The translations under genes and the position numbers were made by a program. Positions 36,500 to 45,830 of a DNA stretch of 64,000 nt are shown one piece after another (positions within the stretch are counted from its first letter, which is position 1; the number at the start of each line of letters is the position of its first letter). The stretch is from the NCBI GenBank assembly GCA_004282745.1, contig SHMT01000019.1, positions 28,373 through 92,372 of the forward strand, read 5' to 3'. The notes under the pieces were generated by a model that ran no database searches, was not told the DNA's origin, and saw only the letters and a list, made by a program, of their open reading frames with translations. This DNA is from Candidatus Scalindua sp. SCAELEC01. Its GTDB lineage: Bacteria > Planctomycetota > Brocadiia > Brocadiales > Scalinduaceae.

Positions 36500-36679
36500 G
36501 TATTTTCTCCCTTTCGAAATAAGTTGCAAATTAACAGATATGATCCAATGTATCCCATAACAGCTTACAGCCAGAACTTTACGGTGTAGTATTTGCCTGG
36601 TACCCTCAAACACAGTGCCTTTACTTTGCTTACACTAATAGTCTAGAGCGTATGCTTATCTGATTCTTACTCGTTTAAT

Positions 36680-36828
36680 TAGTGTTTAAACGAAAACTAC
36701 CCATCTACGGCGTTGCTGCAACAAGTACGTAATCCTCACGTACTTGAGTACGCTCCGGTTACGTAATTATTTCGCGCCTTGTACCTGGGCAGTTTTGGTT
36801 CAAACACTGGGTTTTCGTTCACACACTA
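36680..36828 (+). repeat. Family B repeat, copy B4
   Basis: 149 bp, flanked by AT on both sides. Lies upstream (181 bases) of the giant protein gene, between it and repeat C3. Confidence 0.85.
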
Positions 36829-36835
36829 ATTAATA

Positions 36836-36948
36836 TATACTAAAACCGATTTGGTTTTCGGCTTTATTGGAAACCAAATCTTGGTTGCAGTTATACTCGC
36901 TCAATTTTATCTCGGATTTTATCCGAAAACCATTATGAGATGAGTATA
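36836..36948 (-). repeat. Family C repeat, copy C3
   Basis: 113 bp, reverse orientation. Short version with the same spacer type as C2; on the minus strand it keeps the same open frame (LYSSHNGFRIKSEIKLS) although no gene is here. Confidence 0.85.
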
Positions 36949-36970
36949 ACAAAGTATAGTAATACTTATT

Positions 36971-37119
36971 TAGTGTTTGAACGAAATCTACCCATCTACT
37001 ACGTTGCTGCAACAATTTCGAAATCCTCAAGTACAATTATACGTTCCAGTTACGAAATTGTTACGCGCCTTATACCTGGGCATTTTTCATTCAAACACAG
37101 GGTTTTCGTTCAGACACTA
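36971..37119 (+). repeat. Family B repeat, copy B5
   Basis: 149 bp, flanked by TT on both sides; central palindrome partly decayed (GTACAATTATACG). Together with B4 and C3 it makes a repeat cluster. Confidence 0.85.
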
Positions 37120-37345
37120 TTTAGTTACCTGATATCAAATTTTGTTCTTATTGTCAATAGGACAACCTATGACAGAGTAGGACACCAGATAAATATTTCA
37201 TGATTAACTCCCTAATAACGTAGAATTTCAGTGTATTTCTATAATGTCTGTATTTGATAAATAATTACGGAACTATGCTTTAAAATACAAACGCTCTCTT
37301 TAACACCGATTTTCGCAGGGCTTGAAAATCGCAATAAAGCCCTAA

Positions 37346-37594
37346 TCATGCAGTCCAAACAATTTCTATTGTTTTCCCATTAAGCCAGGGTACATGAAAA
37401 GGAGATTGTAATTTTTCCACCCCAAGAAGAACGGGTGTGTGCCCTCTTTTCCTTATTTTAATCAAAAACTTATTCCCATCATAGACAACCCTGCCAGGTA
37501 CATCTATAAACTTTTTAAAGACAGTGGGGAAGAGAATATGTTCAAACCTTCGCAAATCTTTTGCAAGCCGGTGATAGAGTGTGTCCGCTATCAT
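37346..37594 (-). pseudogene. Possible transposase C-terminal fragment
   Basis: 82 residues with RGHTPVLLGVEKLQSPFHVP and WLNGKTIEIVW, which resembles the tail of a DDE transposase. No upstream part is present and no inverted ends were found. Family not fixed. Confidence 0.35.
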
Positions 37595-37895
37595 TTACCA
37601 TAAAATATCAACCTGTAAACCGTATGGATAGGGTGAATATACGTCTGCATTTAAGTTTCCTCTGGTATGAGAAAACGGTATGAAGAGACCATGCCAAGGC
37701 CAGAACAGAGACTCGGGACATTCGATCGTTCAGGATTGCAGGGAAGGGTCTGGTTAATGTTCTCCCCTAATCCCCTCACGGTCAGCAGGTGGTAGAACGT
37801 CTTACTAAATTATCGCTTCTGACACTGTTTTTTTAACGAAACGCCAATACGCATTGCAGATGATATGAACTTGGTGATATAAGTATGTTTAAAAC
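37595..37895. other. Gene-free stretch
   Basis: No gene recognised. A GC-richer block at about 37690-37810 looks like a fragment of something structured or mobile, but I could not assign it. Confidence 0.4.
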
Positions 37896-39194
37896 TCAGG
37901 ATGGTATGCTTCTCCTGGCCCGAGCTAGTGCAGCAGATAGTGTTTCCCGAAGAAGAGTTAATATTTGGTTTTCGAAGGCACCAGAAAGAATATGCCGCTG
38001 ATTATGCTCGCAGATTTGTTGCAAAAACTTAGTTGATGAATTGGGTTCGTTAATAGGTACATTTGAAAGCCTAGAGATCTCCTCAAGTATTGAGGTCAGT
38101 CTTGCTGCAGGGTTTTTTATTGAATCATATGTTTCATCAATGACGCCTTCGAATGTTTTGAATCCTAATGCCCGCAAGTAGGGCAATAAATTTGGCTCTC
38201 CGGCTACGAGAAATGGCCGGCCAAATAATAGTGGTTTTAGTGTTTTCTCGGTAAAACGCAGCATTCTATTGCCATCGCTCATGGTTGTCTCTGTTACGAT
38301 TGAAAAAAGGCTTTTAGACATTGCATGTAGCGGTACGTTCCAGATTAACTCCTTGGCATGAGTGACAGTTGATGTATCATCTATTGTCAAATCCAATTCA
38401 TTAGGATCTTGAACTAACAACTCATCAATGGACTCCTTTAAAGAAGGGTAGGCAACCGAGGCTTTTTGTCCAACACGTTTTATGTTAGAACAACTAGAGT
38501 TTGGTTGAATGCCTTTAGCTAAATTCTTGGATCGGAATGAGAAATAAGAATCCGATAAGAGTCCCGATTTCCGCATATATGCATAAATCGCCACCCTATG
38601 TGGCCTGACGGCATTATTCAAGCAAATAAAATGCCTGCAAAAAGATCCTTTTCTTGCTGAGTCTTCTATGCTAGTCACGTGATGAATATTTTGGGATTGG
38701 CTGCAAATTTCTAGAGAGAATCTGTCCCCAAAGGCCCAATTCAATGAATTTTTGTGCCGTTCAGATATTGAGCGCCATATGCTTTGTAGATAACGCACAT
38801 TCTGATTGATCACAATAATTTGGTTTGGATTAATGTTGAGAGCGTATGCAAGCTTATTGATACCTTGCCTGCATACTTTCCTTGGTTTCCCCTCGCTCGA
38901 CATATCCAGTAAAACTATGGTATTGCTGGGATTGTACATCTCCCTGCTTGGGATCACAGATAAGAGCTGGTCAATTTTTTCCATTAAATGTTTGGGATAA
39001 ATCTCCTGGTAAAAGATGTCGTTAAAGTCGAAGTTTTTCATGCGTTCAATATTACTTTTTGACAACAATACCTTGCCGAATTTTCTCAGCTTGCCTACAT
39101 TCACCTCCTCTGTAATCTTAATCACAAAATTAATTTCCTTTGCTTGACAGGACGCTAATGACTCTCTTGAGTTCCAATCCTCTTCCCACATCAC
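37896..39194 (-). CDS. Glycosyltransferase-like protein with a chimeric N terminus
   Basis: 432 residues. The C-terminal half carries SLFSIVTETTMSDGNRMLRF, TEKTLKPLLFGRPFLVAG and LPYLRALGFKTFEGVID, a signature I associate with uncharacterised glycosyltransferase-like proteins, some in phages and marine bacteria. The N terminus is odd: the GTG start lies in DGNGHVYVMWEEDWNS, a fragment of the BNR repeat of the giant protein. A stop precedes it, so the 5' end looks recombined and the native start may be lost or further in. Function not assigned with confidence. Confidence 0.5.
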   Translation of the reverse strand: MMWEEDWNSRESLASCQAKEINFVIKITEEVNVGKLRKFGKVLLSKSNIERMKNFDFNDIFYQEIYPKHLMEKIDQLLSVIPSREMYNPSNTIVLLDMSSEGKPRKVCRQGINKLAYALNINPNQIIVINQNVRYLQSIWRSISERHKNSLNWAFGDRFSLEICSQSQNIHHVTSIEDSARKGSFCRHFICLNNAVRPHRVAIYAYMRKSGLLSDSYFSFRSKNLAKGIQPNSSCSNIKRVGQKASVAYPSLKESIDELLVQDPNELDLTIDDTSTVTHAKELIWNVPLHAMSKSLFSIVTETTMSDGNRMLRFTEKTLKPLLFGRPFLVAGEPNLLPYLRALGFKTFEGVIDETYDSIKNPAARLTSILEEISRLSNVPINEPNSSTKFLQQICEHNQRHILSGAFENQILTLLRETLSAALARARRSIPS

Positions 39195-39636
39195 ATATAC
39201 GTGACCGTTGCCATCCCTACGGATCTATAGTAATACTATAATTAGTAATCATATACCAAAACTTGTTCTTATTGTCAACATGACAGAGCAGGACAATTCA
39301 ACATGGATGCTTATCACTTTCCTGCTTTAGGCAATAGATCATTTGCGAGGTGATAAATTATTCACGGATCTGTTTGTGTGTATCTTTGAGATTATCTGGG
39401 ATAAGAGGTCTAACGAGGACTATCCAGGGTTTTCTCAGTATCCTGGAAGACTTTTGTTTTGATTTTAAGTCAGAAGCGTCCGGTTCGGTTTTTGCTTGTG
39501 TAACTTATTACTCCAAAGAAATTATTCTCGCATATTTTTAGCGGGAATCTAGGATGAAACGGGTCTCTGGATACTTGATAAAGGCGTTCGGGTATGACAA
39601 AAGCCGCCTGTGCAAAAACCTAACCGGACACTAATG
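39195..39636. other. Gene-free stretch
   Basis: Contains the upstream edge of the BNR-repeat fragment (to about 39225) and otherwise no recognisable gene; the 63-residue plus-strand frame at 39350 shows no family features. Confidence 0.45.
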
Positions 39637-39736
39637 GGTTTTAGTAGAAACCAAATCTTGGTGAAGGTATCCCCGGACAAAAGCCGAAGACTTTACTCGC
39701 TCAATTTTATCCGAAAACCATTATGAGATGAGTATA
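39637..39736 (-). repeat. Family C repeat, copy C4
   Basis: Reverse orientation with the long spacer type of C1 (GGTGAAGGTATCCCCGG), left end shortened. Ends GAGATGAGTATA next to the yggS stop. Confidence 0.8.
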
Positions 39737-39740
39737 AACT

Positions 39741-40475
39741 CTACCCTTTATCAACCTTTTCTGATGGCCAGTAATAGGCATCGGGTGTGTCTCTAGCTCC
39801 AAAAATAGCGGTCCCCACACGTACCATATTTGCACCCTCCTCAATGGCAATAGGGTAATCTCCCGACATTCCCATTGAAAGATACTTCATTTCTACTCCC
39901 TCTATGCTCTCTTGGATAACTGCGTCATGAATACGCTTCAATAACTTAAAGCACTTCCGGATCTTCACCTCATCATTGGTAAAGAGTCCAATAGTCATAA
40001 GGCCTTTTATTTTTAGGGTGTCATACCGTGACGCCTCCTTAATCAGAGAGATAGCCTCTTCAGGTGTGACGCCATACTTGCTCTCCTCATACGAGGTATT
40101 AACCTGAATGAGGACATCCATCGACCGCCCTTCATTCATGAGCCGTTGATCCAATTTTTCAACCAGACCCATTCTGTCTACGGAGTGGATCATATCGGCA
40201 AATTTCAATACATCTTTGACCTTATTGGTTTGCAAATGACCAATAAAGTGCCAGGCAGCATCCTCCTCTTTGAGGAGTTCATACTTTTTGAGGGCTTCCT
40301 GGATCTTGTTCTCAGCTATTATGTGTCCACCATTTTTCACGGCCTCCCGTATTCGTTCCGCATCCACCGTCTTTGTTGCCATAACCAACGTTATCTCTTC
40401 GGCCCTCTTTCCAATACTGGCAGCAGCATCTGCAATTCTCTTTTTTACACATTCTAAATTTTCCCTAATTGACAT
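39741..40475 (-). CDS. yggS: PLP homeostasis protein YggS/PROSC
   Basis: About 244 residues from the ATG after GGAGAG. Single-domain alanine-racemase-like barrel that binds PLP and balances B6 pools. PLP lysine K35 in MATKTVDAERIREA, then ENKIQEALKKY, WHFIGHLQTNK, SVDRMGLVEKL, QVNTSYEESKYGV, GLMTIG and LSMGMSGDYPIAIEEGAN. All hallmark blocks present. Monocistronic as far as can be seen. Confidence 0.92.
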   Translation of the reverse strand: MSIRENLECVKKRIADAAASIGKRAEEITLVMATKTVDAERIREAVKNGGHIIAENKIQEALKKYELLKEEDAAWHFIGHLQTNKVKDVLKFADMIHSVDRMGLVEKLDQRLMNEGRSMDVLIQVNTSYEESKYGVTPEEAISLIKEASRYDTLKIKGLMTIGLFTNDEVKIRKCFKLLKRIHDAVIQESIEGVEMKYLSMGMSGDYPIAIEEGANMVRVGTAIFGARDTPDAYYWPSEKVDKG

Positions 40476-40688
40476 AGTCTCTCCAATTCCCAAGCAATAA
40501 TTTTACGGAAACTAAATAGCGCGTTCAGCATAAATCGTTCCTGAACCGAACCCCTGTGGTTACCTTTTATTAAGTGATATGCAGGAAGAGTAACACGTCT
40601 GATTAGTGCAATCAATCATATTTACCCTGTCTAAAAAGTGACCCAACTTGATACATAGTGCTTGAACGACAACCTTTATCCTATCCGA

Positions 40689-42362
40689 TTACTCTACCCT
40701 ATTAGCCTCTTTAAGATGGTAATAGGGAGGAAGTGTCGTGAGCCTCTCATCTTCCAATGCCCCTCCGATGGTAAAATGATAGAGGCTTTGATAGGCGTTG
40801 TCATTCAACCCCAGAATTTCATGGACCAAATCATCAAAAAAACATCCGATCCCGGTACCTCTCACTGAATGTGCCTCCGCCTCGAGATAGAGGATCTGTC
40901 CGATCATTCCTGTCTCCCAGAAAAGATTACGATATAGATAGGGGTGTTTTTCAACATTTTCCCTAAACTTCGCTATCATCCCAACAGAGAAAGCACCATC
41001 GCTCGCAATCTCCTGAAAGCAACTCACCCCCATCGCTTCACGAACATAGTCTCCCGCTTTCAGAAGATACAGGGAAAGTGTTTGGGGAGCATCTTTTACT
41101 CTTTTCCACAAGAAATGGCCGTGGCATCTTTCCTTTATGTCTTCATAATCGTTATCATTACGAATGAGAAAGTAGAGTCCGGCCTCCAACCCTACTACCC
41201 GATGGACAAAGAGAAGCAGATGAACGGAGACCTCTCCCAGTTCAATATCAAAGGGAGCGCTGCAACTCCTTGGGATGGTCTTATCCAGTATAGCAAGAAG
41301 ATCTTCTTTTCGAATGGTCGTTTTGCCGTCGTATGACTGAGCGCTTCTCCTCTGTCGAATGATCTCCGCTCCACGGCTCGTATGGGGTTCTATCTCACAA
41401 TAATCGTGATCACGATAACGATATGTCTCTTCATCCGTCCTTGGTTTTACCGTCAGAGCTGATACATCATCAATGATGTCCCAATCAACATGGTCCTTAC
41501 TTAACAGATTCGGTTCACCCTGAAATTGAAGGGTTTCAAAAGATGTTATGATATCAGAGGGAATGGTTCTCGGCACACGACTCTCTGTTGCCCCCCTGTG
41601 TACAAACATGAGGAGTTCCGGCTCTTCCCTCTCAAACTCCTTCCAGTGCGTCTTCTGGAATCCCAAGATGGTTCCGATATCACTACTAGAGAGTGAATTG
41701 AGATAGGTCACCTTCCATCCCAAAATATTTGCAGAAAAACTTAAACAGGCCATCGCATGTCCCACATCATGGTTACAGTAACGGAAGGCCCTTTCACCAT
41801 ATTTCCACGCTTCTCTCCAATAGATACTCGTGAGTCCAACAAGAAAACCCTCCCGAGCGAAATGTTGATCTATTCTCTGCCAGAAAAGGTCGCGAAATGT
41901 TGTTCTCGGTTCTAAAGAGTGCAGGAACGGATTGTAATGAAACACTCCCCCCTGGTCACCGTTTTCCGGTATTGGGGGAAGGATAAGATGGGTCTCAGTC
42001 GGATGGAGGTTGCCACTTGAAGGGTTCATCCTGAGGACCCAGGAGCTCTGTCCGAATGTCTTCCAAGCTGAAAGCCCCATAGATAGCTCAAGAAACGTTG
42101 CAATATTTTGTAATGAGAAGGGGCGAAAGCTGTTACTCTCTCGCTTGAACAAGGTAAGGTAGTCTGCCTCAGGATCAACTTTTGTTAAAGGAAGCGGTAT
42201 AGGCTCTATCCCCTCATACCGTCTGAAGGGGTTTGGTTCGGTTGCCCAATCGAGATATCCGGTGGAGCGGGCATAGCGATTTGGATGGTGCTTTGTGGTT
42301 TCGTGATATTCGACCACACCATGAAACCCATTTATATTTTCAACTTTTCTCACTTTTCCCAT
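40689..42362 (-). CDS. SagB-type double nitroreductase
   Basis: 557 residues with two nitroreductase-fold halves. First half has MNPSSGNLHPTETHLIL, second half has QRRSAQSYDGKTTIRKEDL, SDGAFSVGMIAKF and GTGIGCFFDDLVHEILGL. The second half is the SagB/ThcOx-like FMN dehydrogenase type that in peptide-maturation clusters oxidises azolines. No YcaO or precursor peptide gene lies nearby, so a role in a RiPP pathway is not supported here. ATG start, standing alone. Confidence 0.85.
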   Translation of the reverse strand: MGKVRKVENINGFHGVVEYHETTKHHPNRYARSTGYLDWATEPNPFRRYEGIEPIPLPLTKVDPEADYLTLFKRESNSFRPFSLQNIATFLELSMGLSAWKTFGQSSWVLRMNPSSGNLHPTETHLILPPIPENGDQGGVFHYNPFLHSLEPRTTFRDLFWQRIDQHFAREGFLVGLTSIYWREAWKYGERAFRYCNHDVGHAMACLSFSANILGWKVTYLNSLSSSDIGTILGFQKTHWKEFEREEPELLMFVHRGATESRVPRTIPSDIITSFETLQFQGEPNLLSKDHVDWDIIDDVSALTVKPRTDEETYRYRDHDYCEIEPHTSRGAEIIRQRRSAQSYDGKTTIRKEDLLAILDKTIPRSCSAPFDIELGEVSVHLLLFVHRVVGLEAGLYFLIRNDNDYEDIKERCHGHFLWKRVKDAPQTLSLYLLKAGDYVREAMGVSCFQEIASDGAFSVGMIAKFRENVEKHPYLYRNLFWETGMIGQILYLEAEAHSVRGTGIGCFFDDLVHEILGLNDNAYQSLYHFTIGGALEDERLTTLPPYYHLKEANRVE

Positions 42363-42599
42363 AGCATATTACAATCAAAGGGCATATGTTACTGTTTCAA
42401 ATGTGTAGGTGTCTCATTTTTTCAACCAACTCGGTCACGATTCCAACTGCTATCACTTTCACAACTTTTTGTCTACTCTTTTAGTGCTGCGGTTCTTTAT
42501 CTCTTCTCCAACTTCACAGCACGACACTGTCCCTTTTTTCTTTAACAAAGGTATTATATAGCATTGCAATGAATGTCTCCAATAATTTAATTACTTATT

Positions 42600-42748
42600 T
42601 AGTGTTTGAACGAAAACTACCCATCTACTGCGTTGCTGCAATAATTCCGCAATCCTCAAGTACAATTGTACGTTCCGGTTACGAAATTATTACGCGCCTT
42701 GTACCTAGGCACTTTTCATTCAAACACAGGGTTTTCGTTCACGCACTA
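42600..42748 (+). repeat. Family B repeat, copy B6
   Basis: 149 bp between sagB-like and prmC genes. Central GTACAATTGTACG palindrome and full inverted ends. Confidence 0.85.
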
Positions 42749-42840
42749 ATTTGATAGATTCGGGTGTTGTGGTTTGGTATCTATTGCATAAAATAATTGC
42801 GATTTACGTCTCAACGATATATATAAAATCTGTGGTCATC

Positions 42841-43734
42841 CTACCTTCTCCTGGCCGATACAATGCGGTCCCGTTTCTGGAGATCCTGAAAAATTTTAAT
42901 GCCGGCGAAGGTCCCTGACTGTACCATGAGTTGAGCAACTTGTTCAGCCTGTGTCTCTCCAATCTCAAGGATTAAGTAACCACCCGGTCTTAACCACTCA
43001 GGAGAGCCATTCACTATCCGTTTAAGATAATACAACCCAACCTCACCTGCAACTAATGCAGTGACTGGTTCATGGTCTCTCACTTCAGGCTCCAAACAAG
43101 AGAGTTCTGATTCGGTAACATAAGGGGGATTCGAGACAACAAGGTCAACGCTCCCCTTACACAGTTTTCCGTCAAACGCATCAAAAAGATCCCCTTGGAA
43201 CAAATTCACCCGTTCCGAGACTTCAAGATTTTTTACATTTATCGCCGCAACCTCCAGAGACTCCTTTGAGATATCACTCGCATACACACGACACGTGGTA
43301 AGATGTATGGCAAGCGATATGGCAATAATTCCACTACCGGTTCCGATATCAATAATGGTTAATCCGGTTTTCGACAATGTGCCACTCTTCACCATATCCA
43401 AGGCTCTCTCTACCAGGACTTCTGTCTCGGGTCTGGGGATCAAGACTCGTTTATCTACCGAGAAATTACGTGACATAAATTCGGTATGTCCGGTAATATA
43501 TTGTAGTGGTACACGCCTCGCTCTTTGTGTTATCAGTTTTTTACCGGTTATGATGTCTATCTCTTGCAGAGTTACATCGGGGTCGGCATAAAGCTTCACT
43601 CTATCACACGACAAAGCATGAGAGAGCAACGTGGCCGCATCACTTTGAGGGTATTCGATATCTGCTCTCTTTAATGTGCTAACGGCCCAGCTAAGCAAAG
43701 TGCGAATTGTCTCCGGGTCTTGAATTCGTGTCAT
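42841..43734 (-). CDS. prmC: Release-factor glutamine methyltransferase PrmC (HemK)
   Basis: 297 residues. Methylates the glutamine of the GGQ motif of release factors. N-terminal helical domain, then LIPRPETEVLVE (99-110), SAM loop IDIGTGSGIIAIS (128-140) and the catalytic SNPPYV (201-206). Located just after prfA, its substrate, in the classic rpmE-prfA-prmC order. 139 bases separate it from prfA. Confidence 0.95.
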   Translation of the reverse strand: MTRIQDPETIRTLLSWAVSTLKRADIEYPQSDAATLLSHALSCDRVKLYADPDVTLQEIDIITGKKLITQRARRVPLQYITGHTEFMSRNFSVDKRVLIPRPETEVLVERALDMVKSGTLSKTGLTIIDIGTGSGIIAISLAIHLTTCRVYASDISKESLEVAAINVKNLEVSERVNLFQGDLFDAFDGKLCKGSVDLVVSNPPYVTESELSCLEPEVRDHEPVTALVAGEVGLYYLKRIVNGSPEWLRPGGYLILEIGETQAEQVAQLMVQSGTFAGIKIFQDLQKRDRIVSARRR

Positions 43735-43873
43735 AACTTTAAAAAAAGGGAATGTGACGATTCTGTGGTGCTACAAGATGGTTAAAATAGCAGTGATGCA
43801 ACTTATTGTATGTTTGAGGGTGCGGCAGGAGAGAAGCGCATGAGATTTTACAAGATTTAATATGGGATGAGAG

Positions 43874-44971
43874 TCACAAACTCTCTGTCAACTCTTTGAT
43901 CTTCTCCTCTTTCCCATAATTTACCATTGCCTCAACTAATTCATCCATCTCACCGAGCATTATCTTTTCCAGGCTGTAGAGATTGAGATTAATCCGATGG
44001 TCGGTAATCCTGTTTTGTGGATAATTGTATGTACGGATCTTTTCACTTCTATCTCCGGATCCGATTTGAGTACGTCGGGTTTTATCACGCTCCCCTTTCT
44101 TCTGATCTTCCAGGAAACTATAAAGGCGGCTCCGTAAGATACGCATTGCCTTAGCACGGTTCCTGTGCTGAGATTTTTCGTCCATGCACTTAACAACGAG
44201 TCCTGTTGGTCCATGGGTGATCCTAATCGCAGAACTCGTTTTGTTAACCTTTTGACCTCCAGGACCGGAAGAACGAAATGTATCAACTTCAATATCTTGT
44301 GGATCAATCTTTATCTCAACTTCCTCAATCTCGGGTAATACCGCCACGGTAGCAGCTGAAGTATGTATCCTTCCGCTTGTCTCTGTATCAGGCACTCTTT
44401 GCACACGATGAGTACCACTTTCGTAGCAAAGTTTCTGGTAAACGGAATCACCCTCAATAGAGAGCGTCACCTCCTTAAACCCCCCTATCTCCGTTGGACT
44501 GCAATCAAGTATTTCTGTTTTCCACTTCTGCTTTTCAGCATATTTGGTATACAGCCTGAAGAGATCTGCGGCAAAGAGCGCTGCTTCATCACCTCCGGTA
44601 CCTGCGCGTATTTCCATAATAACGTTCTTGTCAGACTCTGCACTTTCCGTAACAAATTGACTTTTAATTTCTTCAAAGAGCTCCTGCTCTTTTTTCTCCA
44701 GGATACCAAATTCATCCTTGGCAAGATCGTATAAGTCTCTATCGCCGTTACTATCGGAAAGGATTGTCTCCGCCTCCTCTTTCTCTTTTACAGTCTGGTC
44801 AAATTGTTGATATTTGCCGGCAAACTTAGCAAGCCTGCCATGCTCTTTCACGTAAGAGGTATACTTAGCATTGTCTGACATAACATCAGGGCTTGATAAG
44901 AGTTTTTCAAGCTCGTTGTAACGGTCAAACCTCTCTTGGAACTTCTTTAATAATTTTTCATGAATCTGCAT
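43874..44971 (-). CDS. prfA: Peptide chain release factor 1
   Basis: 365 residues, normal RF1 length. Recognises UAA and UAG and triggers peptide release. GGQ at 238-240 in [19 protein letters not shown]; codon-recognition tripeptide P-D-T at 194-196 in [19 protein letters not shown], a known variant of PxT. The PrmC target glutamine Q240 is present. Second gene of rpmE-prfA-prmC. Confidence 0.96.
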   Translation of the reverse strand: MQIHEKLLKKFQERFDRYNELEKLLSSPDVMSDNAKYTSYVKEHGRLAKFAGKYQQFDQTVKEKEEAETILSDSNGDRDLYDLAKDEFGILEKKEQELFEEIKSQFVTESAESDKNVIMEIRAGTGGDEAALFAADLFRLYTKYAEKQKWKTEILDCSPTEIGGFKEVTLSIEGDSVYQKLCYESGTHRVQRVPDTETSGRIHTSAATVAVLPEIEEVEIKIDPQDIEVDTFRSSGPGGQKVNKTSSAIRITHGPTGLVVKCMDEKSQHRNRAKAMRILRSRLYSFLEDQKKGERDKTRRTQIGSGDRSEKIRTYNYPQNRITDHRINLNLYSLEKIMLGEMDELVEAMVNYGKEEKIKELTESL

Positions 44972-45013
44972 TTCTTGTTTTCACCCTTATATTCCCCCTC
45001 GGAACTCTCATCC

Positions 45014-45235
45014 TCACCCCTTATCTACCGTTGTATCAGATAAATTAAACCTCTGTTTAAATCGCTCGACCCTTCCGGCCGTATCCACAAATTTCTGTTT
45101 GCCGGTATAAAATGGATGACATTTTGAACACACCTCTACAGCTATTTTACTTTTTGCAGATCTCGTTTCAAAGGTCTCACCACACCCACACGTGACAACG
45201 GTATTAATATATTCTGGATGTATTCCCTGTTTCAT
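45014..45235 (-). CDS. rpmE: Ribosomal protein bL31
   Basis: 73 residues, zinc-binding (C+) form: CGC at 16-18 and CSKC at 36-39 give the four-cysteine site. [20 protein letters not shown] is the family signature. First gene of rpmE-prfA-prmC; 42 bases before prfA. Confidence 0.96.
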   Translation of the reverse strand: MKQGIHPEYINTVVTCGCGETFETRSAKSKIAVEVCSKCHPFYTGKQKFVDTAGRVERFKQRFNLSDTTVDKG

Positions 45236-45276
45236 TGTCTATATTCTCCATATTCCTTAATGATAAAATAGTTATT

Positions 45277-45425
45277 TAGTGTTCGAACGAAAACTACCCA
45301 TCTACTGCGTTGCTGCAATAATTTTGCAATCCTCAAGTACAATTGTACGTTCCGGTTACGAAATTATTGCGCGCCTTGTACCTAGGCACTTTTCATTCAA
45401 ACACAGGGTTTTCGTTCAGACACTA
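45277..45425 (+). repeat. Family B repeat, copy B7
   Basis: 149 bp, flanked by TT on both sides, 41 bases upstream of the rpmE start, so it lies in or next to the promoter region of the rpmE operon. Confidence 0.85.
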
Positions 45426-45573
45426 TTTAAAAAAAATGAGAACCTTAAATGGTTATCATACAAATATGTTACAGAAATCACCGTGATTTTATCAAAGTGG
45501 ATACTTTACTGCAATAAAAAACAGGAATATTCCAAAACTCGCATATTTTATCCGAACTGTTTTTAATAAATGA

Positions 45574-45602
45574 TTGACACTTTTGCTTTATGATGTTATT
45601 CT
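45574..45602 (+). promoter_or_regulatory. Possible promoter for the O-methyltransferase gene
   Basis: TTGACA, 17-base spacer, TATTCT. It would give a leader of about 220 bases; the -10 box matches only four of six bases. Confidence 0.35.
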
Positions 45603-45830
45603 TTTTATACTTACAGAGAGGATGGTCATCATGATCCTACCCACCAACTAATCAGAAAAGGTATCCATTCGTGTAGATGAAAAATGTTTCGGGCATCCTT
45701 CGTAGAGAAACGTAAACACAAACAGATAGTACACAATTCGCAAGCAGCAACCGTAAAGACTTTTCATACATTAAAATAATACATCTCCAAGATGCGTAAT
45801 CTTGGTTCTATTCAGTTACTGATTTTCGTT

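Noticed and set aside
37680..37815. GC-richer block that might be a structured RNA or intron end
   Set aside because: No recognised consensus (group II domain V, tRNA or rRNA) could be matched.
44384..44392. P-D-T instead of P-A-T or P-V-T in the stop-codon recognition motif of RF1
   Set aside because: The middle position of this PxT motif is variable in bacteria and all other RF1 features are normal, so no altered genetic code is implied.
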